The translations under genes and the position numbers were made by a program. This document shows, in pieces, positions 16,604-24,895 of a stretch of DNA of 64,000 nucleotides. The notes beneath the pieces were generated by a model. That model was not told where the DNA came from and searched no databases. It saw only the letters and a program-made list of their open reading frames with translations. Within the stretch, counting starts at the first letter, position 1. Each line of letters opens with the position of its first letter. The stretch is from NCBI RefSeq assembly GCF_000308875.1, contig NZ_BAGL01000070.1:1-64000 (forward strand), given 5' to 3'. This DNA comes from Nocardia transvalensis NBRC 15921 (lineage in GTDB: Bacteria; Actinomycetota; Actinomycetes; Mycobacteriales; Mycobacteriaceae).

Positions 16604-17095
16604 TTACAAAGCCAGCTTCGCCAGCATGTCGCGGGCCTGCTCGGCCGCCTTCGGCTCGCACAGCACGTCGTAGCGGCCGGCCACCAGCTGCATGGTCGAT
16701 GCGAAGTCGCGCTGGCCGCGGGTGGCGGCGTACGGGATCGAGGTCGAGATGACGCCGAAGATGACGCCACCCACCAGGCCGACGACCAGCGGGCCGAGGG
16801 CGCCGCCGGTGGTGAACAGGCTCAGCAGCAGGCCCAGGAACAGACCCAGCCACGCGCCGGAAACCATGCCCCCACCGATTACCTTGCCCCAGGTCAACCG
16901 GTACAGCACGCGCTCGACCTGCATGAGGTCGACACCGACGATCGTCACGTTCTCGACGGGGAACTGATTGTCGGCCAGATAGTCGACCGCCCGCTGCGCC
17001 TCGGCATAGGTGGGATACGACCCGACCGGCCAGCCCGACGGCGGCGTCGGCAGACCCGGTCGGTTCCGATTCGCGTTTCCCAACGGATTAGCCAT
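16604..17095 (-). CDS. General-stress membrane protein with YflT/GSP17M-like domain
   Basis: This 163-residue protein has the GSP17M/YflT-type N-domain (PVGSYPTYAEAQRAVDYLADNQFPVENVTIVG), a ferredoxin-like fold, followed by two membrane helices (GAWLGLFLGLLLSLF and LVVGLVGGVIFGVISTS). A conserved C-terminal strand returns to the first fold (YDVLCEPKAAEQARDML). The function is unknown. Relatives are stress-induced in Bacillus. A TAGCAT hexamer lies 9 nt before the ATG on the minus strand, suggesting a very short leader. The SUFU-domain gene follows 4 bp after the stop. Confidence 0.75.
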   Translation of the reverse strand: MANPLGNANRNRPGLPTPPSGWPVGSYPTYAEAQRAVDYLADNQFPVENVTIVGVDLMQVERVLYRLTWGKVIGGGMVSGAWLGLFLGLLLSLFTTGGALGPLVVGLVGGVIFGVISTSIPYAATRGQRDFASTMQLVAGRYDVLCEPKAAEQARDMLAKLAL

Positions 17096-17255
17096 ACCAC
17101 CATCATGCTAGGTCGCCGCCCGGGATGCGCCCACAAGCCACACAACCGGCCCGCGTGTCCGGTATGTCTCTCCTCACCCCCGGACCCCTTTCCGCATCCA
17201 GGCACGTCGGTCCCCGCAAGTCAGCACTCACGTTGCCGGCATGTCTCGCCTGCTT

Positions 17256-17273
17256 GCCCCGCGCATGCGGGGC
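17256..17273 (-). terminator. GC hairpin after the CoA-ester lyase gene
   Basis: GCCCCGC (17256-17262) and GCGGGGC (17267-17273) are perfect arms around GCAT. The hairpin sits 7 bp beyond the minus-strand stop at 17281. No U-tract follows. Confidence 0.5.
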
Positions 17274-17280
17274 CACGTGC

Positions 17281-18258
17281 TCAGTCGGCGGGCGGGGGTG
17301 GGACGAACCGCGTGGTGCGCCGCATTCCGGCCGCGCGGCCCTTGTCGGCGATGACCTGGGCCATCTTCGCGCTGGCCTCGTCGATCATCTCGTCGCCGAG
17401 CATGGCCGCGCCGCGGGCGCCGCCCTCGACCGAGGTGTGGAAGGCGTAGGCGTCGAGGATCTCCTCGGCCCGGTCGTATTCGGCCTGGCGGGGCGAGAAG
17501 ATCTCGTTGGCGGCCTCGATCTGGCTCGGGTGCAGCACCCATTTGCCGTCGAAACCGAGTGCGGCCGTGCGGTTCGCGGCCCGGCGGAAGCCGTCGAGAT
17601 CGCGGACCTGCAGGTACGGGCCGTCGATGGCCTGCAGGCCGTGGGCACGCGCGGTGAGCAGGATCGTCATCAGGATGTGGTGGTAGGCGTCGCCGGTGTC
17701 GTAGCCCTCCGGCTGTTCACCGACCACCAGCGTGCGCATATTGATGCTGGCCATGAAGTCCGCCGGACCGAAGACCAGCGTCTGCACGCGCGCGCTGGCG
17801 GTGGCGATCTCGTCGATGTTGCGCAGCCCCTGGGCGTTCTCGATCTGCGGCTCGATGGCGATGCGGCCGACCTCGAGTCCGCCCGACTTCTCCAGCTGGG
17901 TCAGCAGCAGATCCAGCGCCCGCACCTGACCGGCGTCGATCACCTTGGGGAGCAGGATCGCGTCCAGCTCCGCGCCCGCGCCGTCGACGACCGAGATCAC
18001 GTCGGCGTAGGTCCACTGGGTGGTCCAGTCGTTGACCCGCACCACCCGGTTCTGCTGCCCCCAGCCGGGCTCGTTGAGCGCCGCCACGATATTCGCCCGG
18101 GCCGTAGCCTTGGCTCCGGGAGCGACCGCGTCCTCCAGGTCGAGGAATATCTCGTCGGCGGCCAGGCCCTTGGCTTTCTCGATCATCTTCGGGTTGCTGC
18201 CGGGGACGGCGAGCACCGAGCGCCGGGAGGGCGTCAGCCCGGTACGGCGAGTTGACAT
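17281..18258 (-). CDS. HpcH/HpaI-type CoA-ester lyase (CitE-like / malyl-CoA lyase family)
   Basis: This 325-residue TIM-barrel enzyme is of the citrate lyase beta family. Motifs include SVLAVPGSNPKMIEKA (CoA-binding arginine/proline loop), DEIFLDLEDAVAPGAKA with the conserved E and D metal ligands, and IAIEPQIENAQGLRNIDEIA. VFGPADFMASI and WVLHPSQIEAANEIF complete the set. It should cleave or form a 3-hydroxyacyl-CoA such as malyl- or citramalyl-CoA; the substrate is not fixed by motifs. The ATG at 18258 has AGGAG seven bases upstream. It diverges from the MgtE-like gene, and no other citrate lyase subunit is nearby, so it is a stand-alone lyase. Confidence 0.85.
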   Translation of the reverse strand: MSTRRTGLTPSRRSVLAVPGSNPKMIEKAKGLAADEIFLDLEDAVAPGAKATARANIVAALNEPGWGQQNRVVRVNDWTTQWTYADVISVVDGAGAELDAILLPKVIDAGQVRALDLLLTQLEKSGGLEVGRIAIEPQIENAQGLRNIDEIATASARVQTLVFGPADFMASINMRTLVVGEQPEGYDTGDAYHHILMTILLTARAHGLQAIDGPYLQVRDLDGFRRAANRTAALGFDGKWVLHPSQIEAANEIFSPRQAEYDRAEEILDAYAFHTSVEGGARGAAMLGDEMIDEASAKMAQVIADKGRAAGMRRTTRFVPPPPAD

Positions 18259-18298
18259 GCGCGGCTCCTGAGGTTCGTGATTCGGGCGCTGCACCGCA

Positions 18299-18304
18299 TA
18301 GCCT
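18299..18304 (+). promoter_or_regulatory. -10 hexamer TAGCCT for a leaderless MgtE-like transcript
   Basis: TAGCCT ends 7 nt before the ATG at 18312, and no ribosome site is visible between them. Confidence 0.6.
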
Positions 18305-18311
18305 GGCAACC

Positions 18312-19634
18312 ATGGCAGCGACGAAGGTCTTCGCCGCCCGCCTGGCGGGCTTGGTGGTGCTCGGTCCGGACGGGGAGTCTATCGGCCGCGTCCGCGATGT
18401 GGTGATCTCCATCCGGTACGACCGCCAGCAACCGCGCGTGCTGGGCCTGCTCGTGGAATTACCCACGCGCAAACGCATTTTCGTGCCGATGCTGCGCGTG
18501 ACCGCGATCGAGCCGGGTTCGGCCAACCTCAACACCGGCACCGTCAGCCTGCGCCGATTCGAGCAGCGGCACGGCGAGATGCTGGCCCTGGCGCAGATTC
18601 TCGACTCCAAGGTCCGGGTGGAGGATCCCGAGCTGCCCGACGTGCGGGACGTCGACCTGTTCGTGGTGGATCTCGGCATCGAACAGACCCGCACGCGGGA
18701 CTGGGTGGTCTCGCGCGTCGCGGTGCGCGGGCACCGGCGCCTGACCCGCCGGCGCACGGTGCACGTCGTGGACTGGTCCGCTGTGCGCGGGCTGACCCAG
18801 CAGGAACTCGACCTGCCCGGCCAGAGCGTCACCGCCCTGCTGGAACAGTACGAGGGCCTGCGCCCGGCCGACGTCGCGCACATGCTGCGCGAACTTCCGA
18901 AGAAGCGCCGCATCGAACTGGCGCAGGCCCTGGACGACGAGCGCCTGGCCGACGTGGTCCAGGAGCTGCCGGAGACCGACCAGCTCGAGGTGGTCAAACA
19001 GCTCGGCGTCGAACGCGCCGCCGACGTGATCGAGGCGATGGACCCCGACGACGCCGCCGACCTGCTCGGCGAGCTGCCCACCGGGGAGGCCGAGGCGCTG
19101 CTGGCCCTCATGGATCCCGAGGAGTCCGAGCCGGTGCGCCGCCTGCTCGAATACTCCCCGTACACCGCGGGCGGTCTGATGACGCCCGCGCCGGTGGTGC
19201 TGACCCCCGCGGCGACCGTCGCCGAGGCGCTGGCCCGCGTGCGCGATCCGGATCTGACGCCTGCCCTGGCATCGATGGTGTTCGTCGTGCGCCCGCCGAC
19301 CGCCACGCCGACCGGCCGCTACCTGGGCTGCGTGCACATCCAGCGACTGCTGCGGGAACCGCCGGCGAATCTGGTCGGCGGCATCGTCGACAAGGACCTC
19401 GCCTGCCTGCTGCCCGAGACCGCGCTCACCGCGGTGACCCGCTTCTTCGCCACGTACAACCTGGTCTGCGGTCCGGTGGTGGATACCGAGAACCACCTGC
19501 TGGGCGCGGTGACCGTCGACGACGTCCTCGACCACCTGCTGCCGGAGGACTGGCGCGAGCAGGACGAGGAGCATCCGGTCGCGGTGCACGCCGAATCGCC
19601 GGGGCCCGCGCAGGCCGAAGGAGAGCGACAGTGA
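18312..19634 (+). CDS. MgtE N-domain / CBS-domain protein (Rv1232c-like)
   Basis: This 440-residue soluble protein starts with a PRC-barrel-like region (GLVVLGPDGESIGRVRDVVIS). The MgtE N-terminal superhelix follows (residues ~170-275, LRPADVAHMLRELPKKRRIELAQAL and DPDDAADLLGELP). A CBS pair comes next (AGGLMTPAPVVLTPAATV and VDTENHLLGAVTVDDVLDHLL). The membrane channel of MgtE is absent, so it is not itself a Mg2+ transporter by architecture. It may sense Mg2+ or nucleotides for a partner. The stop overlaps the DUF1003 gene start, which suggests the two proteins work together at the membrane. Confidence 0.85.
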   Translation: MAATKVFAARLAGLVVLGPDGESIGRVRDVVISIRYDRQQPRVLGLLVELPTRKRIFVPMLRVTAIEPGSANLNTGTVSLRRFEQRHGEMLALAQILDSKVRVEDPELPDVRDVDLFVVDLGIEQTRTRDWVVSRVAVRGHRRLTRRRTVHVVDWSAVRGLTQQELDLPGQSVTALLEQYEGLRPADVAHMLRELPKKRRIELAQALDDERLADVVQELPETDQLEVVKQLGVERAADVIEAMDPDDAADLLGELPTGEAEALLALMDPEESEPVRRLLEYSPYTAGGLMTPAPVVLTPAATVAEALARVRDPDLTPALASMVFVVRPPTATPTGRYLGCVHIQRLLREPPANLVGGIVDKDLACLLPETALTAVTRFFATYNLVCGPVVDTENHLLGAVTVDDVLDHLLPEDWREQDEEHPVAVHAESPGPAQAEGERQ

Positions 19635-20215
19635 CCGAACGCAGCGACAAGCCCCGCGGGCGGCTGGAGACGCCGGTCGAGAACCGGTTCCGCTTCGACT
19701 TCGACGCCGAGGCGATGGCGCGCAGTTCCGAACGGGTCGCCCGGTTCCTGGGCACGGGCCGCTATCTGGTGTTGCAGACGGTCGTCGTCGTCGTATGGAT
19801 CATCCTGAACGTCTTCGCCGTCGGGCTGCGGTGGGATCCCTACCCGTTCATCCTGCTCAACCTGGCCTTCTCCACCCAGGCCGCCTATGCCGCGCCGCTG
19901 ATCCTGCTGGCCCAGAACCGGCAGGACAACCGCGACCGCGTCTCGCTCGAGGAGGATCGCGCCCGCTCCGCGCAGACCAAGGCCGATACCGAGTTCCTGG
20001 CCCGGGAGCTGGCGGCGCTGCGGATCGCGGTGGGCGAGGTCGCCACGCGCGACTACTTGCGCCGAGAGTTGGAAGACATCAAGGACGCCCTGGCGCGCCT
20101 CGAGCTGAATGCACCATTGAGCGGTGAAGATTCTGTTCCATCTACCAAAACCAGGAAGAGTACCGACAGAAAGAGGGGGCGAGTACCTATTTCGCCACAA
20201 ATCGATGGCAACTGA
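19631..20215 (+). CDS. DUF1003 membrane protein
   Basis: This 194-residue protein has two membrane helices (YLVLQTVVVVVWIILNVF and FILLNLAFSTQAAYAAPLIL) separated by the DUF1003 signature loop RWDPYPF. A conserved LLAQNRQDNRDR precedes a charged helix with coiled-coil character. The function is unknown. The family often sits next to MgtE-like or Mg2+ genes. The GTG start overlaps the preceding stop (GTGA), so translation is coupled. The last ~40 residues are basic and of low complexity (STKTRKSTDRKRGR). Confidence 0.85.
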   Translation: MTERSDKPRGRLETPVENRFRFDFDAEAMARSSERVARFLGTGRYLVLQTVVVVVWIILNVFAVGLRWDPYPFILLNLAFSTQAAYAAPLILLAQNRQDNRDRVSLEEDRARSAQTKADTEFLARELAALRIAVGEVATRDYLRRELEDIKDALARLELNAPLSGEDSVPSTKTRKSTDRKRGRVPISPQIDGN

Positions 20216-20273
20216 CCGCAAATATCGATAACAACAAGCTGACTGCCGGGTAACCTGGATCACGTTGCGGGAA

Positions 20274-20307
20274 GTGGCCGACTCAGACAGTGGGTGGAGT
20301 CGGCCAC
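20274..20307 (+). promoter_or_regulatory. 11-bp perfect hairpin in the leader of the first transglycosylase
   Basis: GTGGCCGACTC (20274-20284) and GAGTCGGCCAC (20297-20307) pair perfectly around a 12-nt loop and end 23 bp before the GTG start. The position is inside the expected mRNA leader, so it could act as an RNA control element, an mRNA stabiliser or a protein operator. Confidence 0.5.
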
Positions 20308-20330
20308 CGAATGGCTACGAGGGGATTGGT

Positions 20331-21812
20331 GTGCCGATGCGAATGTCTGGACCGATTACCGTATCGGCGTTGGTGGTAGCGGGGTTGATGGCTTCGGGAT
20401 CGACGGCGCACACGCCGGTCCGCACCAGCGCGCCCAAAACACACGACGCGCAGCTGGCGGCGGCTTCCGCGCCGACGGATCCGCAGAGCACACCGGCCGA
20501 TCAGACGGCCGGCCTCGTTCCCGCGGCGCCCGAACCGCCGCGCAAGCTGCGCGCGATGGCACCGCCCGCCGACGGCATCGCGCCGTTCGCCGGCACCGTC
20601 CCGCTGCAGGAGATCGCGCTTCCGGGCGGCGGTGGCGCGCTGGGCATCCCGGAGATCGTGCTCGCCGCCTACCGCAACGCCGAACTGGCTATGCAGTCCT
20701 CGGCCCCCAACTGCGGCGTGAGCTGGCACCTGCTCGCCGGCATCGGCCGCATCGAGTCGGGCCATGCCCGCAGCGGCCACACCGACGCCGCCGGAACCAC
20801 CATCGGGGCCATCTACGGCCCGTCGCTGGACGGCACCCTCCCGGGTAACGAGGTCATCAAGGCGGCCGAGGGCGGATACGTGCGGGCCGTCGGCCCGATG
20901 CAGTTCCTTCCCGGCACCTGGGCCCACTACTCCTCCGACGGCAACGGCGACGGCGTGGCCGACCCGAACAACGTCTTCGACGCCGCCCTCGGCGCGGCCA
21001 AATACCTCTGCTCCGGCGGGCTGGACCTGCGCGACCCGTCGCAGGAGCTGCGTTCGGTGCTGCGCTACAACAATTCGCTGTCCTACGCGGCCAACGTGCT
21101 GAGCTGGTCCAACGCCTACGCGACCGGCGGCGCGCCGACCCGGGTGGACATCTCCCCCGAGCTGATTCCGCCGGGCAGCATGCAGGCGCCGAACGGCTCG
21201 GAGATGGTCGCGGTCAACTCCACCTACCCGGCCCCCAGCGCCGCGCCGCCGCCCGAGACCTCGACGGCCTCGATGCAGCCGCCCGCGCAGGTACAGACCC
21301 AGCCCCAGGGCCGCGCCCAGGCCCCGACGCAGGTGATGATCAACATCCCGGGCCTGCCGCCGATCCCGTGCGGAATCTTCTGTCCGCCGCCGCCCCCGCC
21401 GAAGCCGTGCGATCCGGCGGTCGTTCCCGCGCCGATGCCGAAGCTGCCGGGCGATCCGGCCGCCGAGGCCCAGCAGCGCTGGGCGCCGGGCGATCCGGTC
21501 CGGCCGGCCGACGCGCAGAACGCCGACCCGAACGCGCCCCGGGATCCCAACGCCCCGGCGAACTGCGTCCAGCCACAGGCTCAGGAGGCGCCCGGGCAGC
21601 CGCCCGCCGCACCGGCCCCCGAGGCCGCCGCGCCCGCACCGGAGGCCGCGGCTCCCGAACAGCAACAGACCGAGAACGCCGCGCCGACAGCGCAACCCGG
21701 CCCGGCGGAACCTGCCGAACCGGCACAGTCCGCGGCCCCCGCACCGGCGCCCGCGCCGGCCATCACGCTGCCCTTCGGCATCACCATCCCGATGCCGGTT
21801 CCGGCCGGATAA
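20331..21812 (+). CDS. Secreted lytic murein transglycosylase with Pro/Ala-rich tail
   Basis: This 493-residue exported peptidoglycan hydrolase should cleave glycan strands to 1,6-anhydro-muramyl products. A signal segment (ITVSALVVAGLMASGSTAH) is followed by a ~90-residue linker. The catalytic SLT-like domain (residues ~110-270) has WHLLAGIGRIESGHA with the catalytic glutamate, AVGPMQFLPGTWAHY, DGNGDGVADPNNVFDAA and LRYNNSLSYAANVL. The remaining ~220 residues are proline/alanine/glutamine-rich, with two cysteine pairs around CGIFCPPPPPPKPC, and probably span or bind the wall. The start is GTG 20331 with AGGGG six bases upstream. It resembles Rv1230c and its own downstream paralogue. Confidence 0.87.
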   Translation: MPMRMSGPITVSALVVAGLMASGSTAHTPVRTSAPKTHDAQLAAASAPTDPQSTPADQTAGLVPAAPEPPRKLRAMAPPADGIAPFAGTVPLQEIALPGGGGALGIPEIVLAAYRNAELAMQSSAPNCGVSWHLLAGIGRIESGHARSGHTDAAGTTIGAIYGPSLDGTLPGNEVIKAAEGGYVRAVGPMQFLPGTWAHYSSDGNGDGVADPNNVFDAALGAAKYLCSGGLDLRDPSQELRSVLRYNNSLSYAANVLSWSNAYATGGAPTRVDISPELIPPGSMQAPNGSEMVAVNSTYPAPSAAPPPETSTASMQPPAQVQTQPQGRAQAPTQVMINIPGLPPIPCGIFCPPPPPPKPCDPAVVPAPMPKLPGDPAAEAQQRWAPGDPVRPADAQNADPNAPRDPNAPANCVQPQAQEAPGQPPAAPAPEAAAPAPEAAAPEQQQTENAAPTAQPGPAEPAEPAQSAAPAPAPAPAITLPFGITIPMPVPAG

Positions 21813-21842
21813 CCGCCGGTCCGTAGCCAAACCGCAAACACG

Positions 21843-21902
21843 GTCACGAAGGAGTAACGAAAAGGTCTCGGATGCGGTAATCTGATCTCGTTGTGTCACG
21901 AA
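21843..21902 (+). promoter_or_regulatory. Three GTMACGAA boxes before the second transglycosylase
   Basis: GTCACGAA (21843-21850), GTAACGAA (21854-21861) and GTCACGAA (21895-21902) precede the gene. The first two form a direct repeat with an 11-bp period, the layout known for the cell-wall regulator MtrA in mycolata. MtrA binding is inference; no mtrA gene is in the window. Confidence 0.45.
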
Positions 21903-21935
21903 AAGCTCACAGCGAGCATGGGAGGACCACCGCAC

Positions 21936-22781
21936 GTGGGACGTCACCGCAAACAGCCGGCTAGGAATGTTGGCCGCGGATCCGTTATCGCACTGACCGG
22001 ACTCGTCCCCGCGGGAGTCGTCGCCGTGAGCGCGGCGTCCGCGGCGGAGGTGAACACCGCCGAGCACGCGACATTGTCTGCGCTGAACGAGAATCCGGAC
22101 GAGCAGGCCGCCGCGCCCGAATCGACCGCACCGGACACCGAGGGATTCCTCCGCGCCGCCAAGCACGCCGGCCCGCCGGTCGTGAAGACCGTGGCGCAGC
22201 CGGACGGCCGGGTCGCGGCCGACCTGCCCGCCGGGCCGCTGGGCCTGCCGGGCATCGCGCAGGCGGCCTACCAGAACGCCGAACGCGTCCTCGCCCAGGA
22301 GGATTCGAACTGCCACATGCCGTGGTCGGTACTCGCCGGCATCGGCCAGGTGGAGTCGAAGCACGCCTACGGCAAGGCCGACGCCAAGGGCTACCCGCTG
22401 GACCCGATCTACGGTCCGGTACTCGACGGGAGCCTCGGCGGCAATCAGGTGGTGCACGCGACCGACGGCGAACTCGACGGGGGTATGTCCTCGTACACCC
22501 GCGCCGTCGGTCCCATGCAGTTCCTGCCCGAGACGTGGCGCAAGTTCGCGGCCGACGGCGACGGCGACGGTATCTCCGATCCGCAGAACCTGTTCGACGC
22601 CGCCCTCACCGCGGGCAAGTACCTGTGCCACGGCGGGCTGGACATGAACGATCTGGGCCAGCAGTCGAAAGCGATCATGCGCTACAACAACTCGATGGCC
22701 TACGTCGCCAACGTGATGGCGTGGGAGGTCGCGTACCGTACCGGCGTCGCGCCGGAGCGCGGCCAGCTGCCCCGGATCTGA
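21936..22781 (+). CDS. Secreted lytic murein transglycosylase (short paralogue)
   Basis: This 281-residue transglycosylase has a basic N-terminus (VGRHRKQPARNVGRG), an export helix (SVIALTGLVPAGVVAVSAASA) and a spacer. The catalytic domain contains WSVLAGIGQVESKHA, AVGPMQFLPETW, DGDGDGISDPQNLFDAA and RYNNSMAYVANVMAWEVAY. It matches the upstream protein motif by motif but lacks the long proline-rich tail, so the two arose by tandem duplication and then diverged in wall attachment. The start is GTG 21936, with GGAGGA nine bases upstream. The leader carries repeated GTMACGAA boxes. Confidence 0.87.
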   Translation: MGRHRKQPARNVGRGSVIALTGLVPAGVVAVSAASAAEVNTAEHATLSALNENPDEQAAAPESTAPDTEGFLRAAKHAGPPVVKTVAQPDGRVAADLPAGPLGLPGIAQAAYQNAERVLAQEDSNCHMPWSVLAGIGQVESKHAYGKADAKGYPLDPIYGPVLDGSLGGNQVVHATDGELDGGMSSYTRAVGPMQFLPETWRKFAADGDGDGISDPQNLFDAALTAGKYLCHGGLDMNDLGQQSKAIMRYNNSMAYVANVMAWEVAYRTGVAPERGQLPRI

Positions 22782-22801
22782 GGCGCCGGGCTCGGCCCAC
22801 C

Positions 22802-22807
22802 TAGACT
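22802..22807 (+). promoter_or_regulatory. -10 hexamer TAGACT for a leaderless mrp transcript
   Basis: TAGACT is followed by six bases and the mrp ATG at 22814. It gives mrp its own promoter despite only 32 bp to the upstream gene. Confidence 0.6.
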
Positions 22808-22813
22808 CGCCTT

Positions 22814-23950
22814 ATGTCAGTGGTTACGGAATCGGATGTGCGGGGCGCCCTCGCCAAGGTGAACGACCCGGAGATCCGCAAACCGATCACCGAGCTGGGC
22901 ATGGTGAAGAGCGTCGCGGTCGGCGACGACAGCAGCGTGCACGTCGAGATCTACCTGACGACGGCGGCCTGCCCACTGCGCACCACGCTGACCGAATCGG
23001 TGACCAAGGCCGTCGCCGACGTGGCCGGCGTGGGCGCGATCTCGGTCGAGCTCGATGTGATGAACGACGAGCAGCGCACCGAACTGCGCAAGAAGCTGCG
23101 CGGCGATTCGGCCGAACCGGTCATCCCGTTCGCCCAGCCCGGCTCGCTGACCCGGGTGTACGCCGTGGCCTCCGGTAAGGGCGGCGTCGGAAAGTCCAGC
23201 GTGACAGTGAATCTGGCGGCGGCCATGGCCGAGCGCGGGCTGTCGGTGGGCGTCCTGGACGCCGACATCTACGGCCACTCGGTGCCCCGCATGCTCGGCA
23301 CCGACCAGCGGCCCACCCAGGTGGAGCGCATGATCATGCCGCCGGTCGCGCACGATGTGAAGGTCATCTCGATCGCCATGTTCACCCAGGGCAATACGCC
23401 CGTGGTGTGGCGCGGCCCGATGCTGCACCGCGCACTGCAGCAGTTCCTGGCCGACGTGTTCTGGGGCGATCTGGACATCCTGCTGCTGGACCTGCCGCCG
23501 GGCACCGGCGACGTCGCGATCTCGATCGCCCAGCTGATCCCCAACGCCGAGATCCTGGTGGTCACCACCCCGCAGGCGGCGGCCGCCGAGGTGGCCGAGC
23601 GCGCGGGCGCCATCGCCCTGCAGACCCGGCAGCGGATCGCGGGCGTGGTGGAGAACATGTCCTGGCTGGACCTGCCCGACGGCTCCCGGATGGAGCTCTA
23701 CGGCTCCGGCGGCGGTCAGTCCGTCGCCGACCGCCTCACCCAGGCCGTCGGCGCCGACGTCCCCCTGCTGGGCCAGATCCCGATCACCCAGGAACTGCGC
23801 GAGGCCGGCGACGAGGGCACCCCCATCGTCCTCCGCAACCCCGCCGACCCCGCCGCCACGGTCCTGAACGAGATCGCCGACAAGCTGGCGGTCCGCCGCC
23901 GCGGCCTCGCGGGCATGTCCCTAGGGATCGATACCACCCGCCACGCGTAA
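22814..23950 (+). CDS. mrp: Mrp/ApbC-family iron-sulfur cluster carrier ATPase
   Basis: This 378-residue P-loop ATPase scaffolds and delivers Fe-S clusters in the cytosol. An N-terminal MIP18/DUF59 domain (residues 1-90, KVNDPEIRKPITELGMVKSV) precedes the deviant Walker A GKGGVGKSS near residue 121. DADIYGHSVPRMLG, LLLDLPPGTGD and ENMSW follow. The C-terminal cluster-binding CxxC of many Mrp proteins is not present, as in other actinobacterial members, so cluster binding may use other residues. It corresponds to Rv1229c, which also lies beside a transglycosylase gene. It converges with the kinase-like gene 16 bp downstream. Confidence 0.92.
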   Translation: MSVVTESDVRGALAKVNDPEIRKPITELGMVKSVAVGDDSSVHVEIYLTTAACPLRTTLTESVTKAVADVAGVGAISVELDVMNDEQRTELRKKLRGDSAEPVIPFAQPGSLTRVYAVASGKGGVGKSSVTVNLAAAMAERGLSVGVLDADIYGHSVPRMLGTDQRPTQVERMIMPPVAHDVKVISIAMFTQGNTPVVWRGPMLHRALQQFLADVFWGDLDILLLDLPPGTGDVAISIAQLIPNAEILVVTTPQAAAAEVAERAGAIALQTRQRIAGVVENMSWLDLPDGSRMELYGSGGGQSVADRLTQAVGADVPLLGQIPITQELREAGDEGTPIVLRNPADPAATVLNEIADKLAVRRRGLAGMSLGIDTTRHA

Positions 23951-23965
23951 GGCTCTACTCGCCGA

Positions 23966-24895
23966 CTACAGAATGTTCCACGTCAGCGGAACGCCTTTGC
24001 GCAGGCCGTCTATGCGGCGCAACACTTCCCGCGCGCTCGCCGAGCCCGGGGCAGATTTGAAGGCGTTGGTGGTGATCATTCGGAGTTCACGCAGGTCGCG
24101 CAGCCAGGAGAACCCGGACCAGGTGCGGACGTCGAAACCGTAGTCGCGGCAGAAGGTGTCGTATTCGCCCGGATGGTGGGCGAATCGGCGGCAGTGCACC
24201 TCGATCGTCACCAGATCCCACTCGGGCTGGCCGATCGCCACGCTCTCCCAGTCGCACAGGACGCCGCGGCCGGTTCCGTTGTCCCACAGCGTATTCCGAT
24301 GATGCGCGTCGCCGTGGATGAGGCCCTGGGCGAGCGGGTAGGCGATCTCGTCGCTGCGGGCGGCCAGCCGGTTGCGTTCCGCGCGCAGCAGGCGGCGGTC
24401 GCTGGGCGAGAGGATCGTGTTGCCGTCGATGGCGCGGGCGATGCGGACGAAGGCGTCGGCGAGATGGCTCGTCGGCAGCCACTGCGCCGGGCGGTGTCGC
24501 AGCCCGTGCAGCAGAGCCAGCGGTCCGGCCAGATCGGCGGCGACGATCTCGCGGCGCTGCGGCAGATACCGCCAGAAGGTGACCACACAGCCGCCGACCA
24601 CGACCCGCTGCACCCCGGACGCCGGCGGCACCACGGGCACTCCCCGCGCCCGTAACCAGCGCACCAGCGCGACGACGTCGATCGGCGCCGGCCCGCCGTA
24701 CGGCCGATCGATCTTCACCACGATCGGCTGCCGCGCCAACCGGTACACGGCATTGGTGTGATGGCGCAGCAGTTCGGCGCCGGTGGCGTCGAATCCGCCC
24801 TCGTGGCACGCTCGTTCGAGGATCCAGCGCGTCCGGTGCGGCGTGAACTCCGCCGCCGGTGCGCGGTAGGCGACCGCCTGCGATGCCGTGGTCAC
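23966..24895 (-). CDS. Aminoglycoside phosphotransferase (APH)-fold kinase-like protein
   Basis: This 309-residue protein has the APH/choline kinase fold. An ATP-binding lysine sits in QPIVVKIDRP, the catalytic loop is LIHGDAHHRNTLWD (the Asp serving as base), and the Mg-binding aspartate is in VLCDWES. The substrate is unknown; such proteins phosphorylate small molecules more often than drugs. The GTG start overlaps the stop of the HTH/TPR regulator gene (GTGA). That coupling suggests the regulator and kinase form a functional pair, an arrangement frequent in Streptomyces and Nocardia. No aminoglycoside resistance should be assumed. Confidence 0.8.
   Translation of the reverse strand: MTTASQAVAYRAPAAEFTPHRTRWILERACHEGGFDATGAELLRHHTNAVYRLARQPIVVKIDRPYGGPAPIDVVALVRWLRARGVPVVPPASGVQRVVVGGCVVTFWRYLPQRREIVAADLAGPLALLHGLRHRPAQWLPTSHLADAFVRIARAIDGNTILSPSDRRLLRAERNRLAARSDEIAYPLAQGLIHGDAHHRNTLWDNGTGRGVLCDWESVAIGQPEWDLVTIEVHCRRFAHHPGEYDTFCRDYGFDVRTWSGFSWLRDLRELRMITTNAFKSAPGSASAREVLRRIDGLRKGVPLTWNIL

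Noticed and set aside
21813..21935. ydaO-type (c-di-AMP) riboswitch, common upstream of actinobacterial wall hydrolases
   Set aside because: The leader is too short and lacks the conserved core segments. GTMACGAA protein-binding boxes explain the visible repeats better.
20283..22631. 782-codon open frame antisense to both transglycosylases
   Set aside because: It is a product of high GC at third positions. The sense strand has signal peptides and catalytic motifs, and the antisense protein is a low-complexity R/G/V sequence.
23966..24895. Aminoglycoside resistance gene
   Set aside because: Only the general APH fold is present. Its coupling to an HTH/TPR regulator and lack of resistance context do not support a drug-resistance label.
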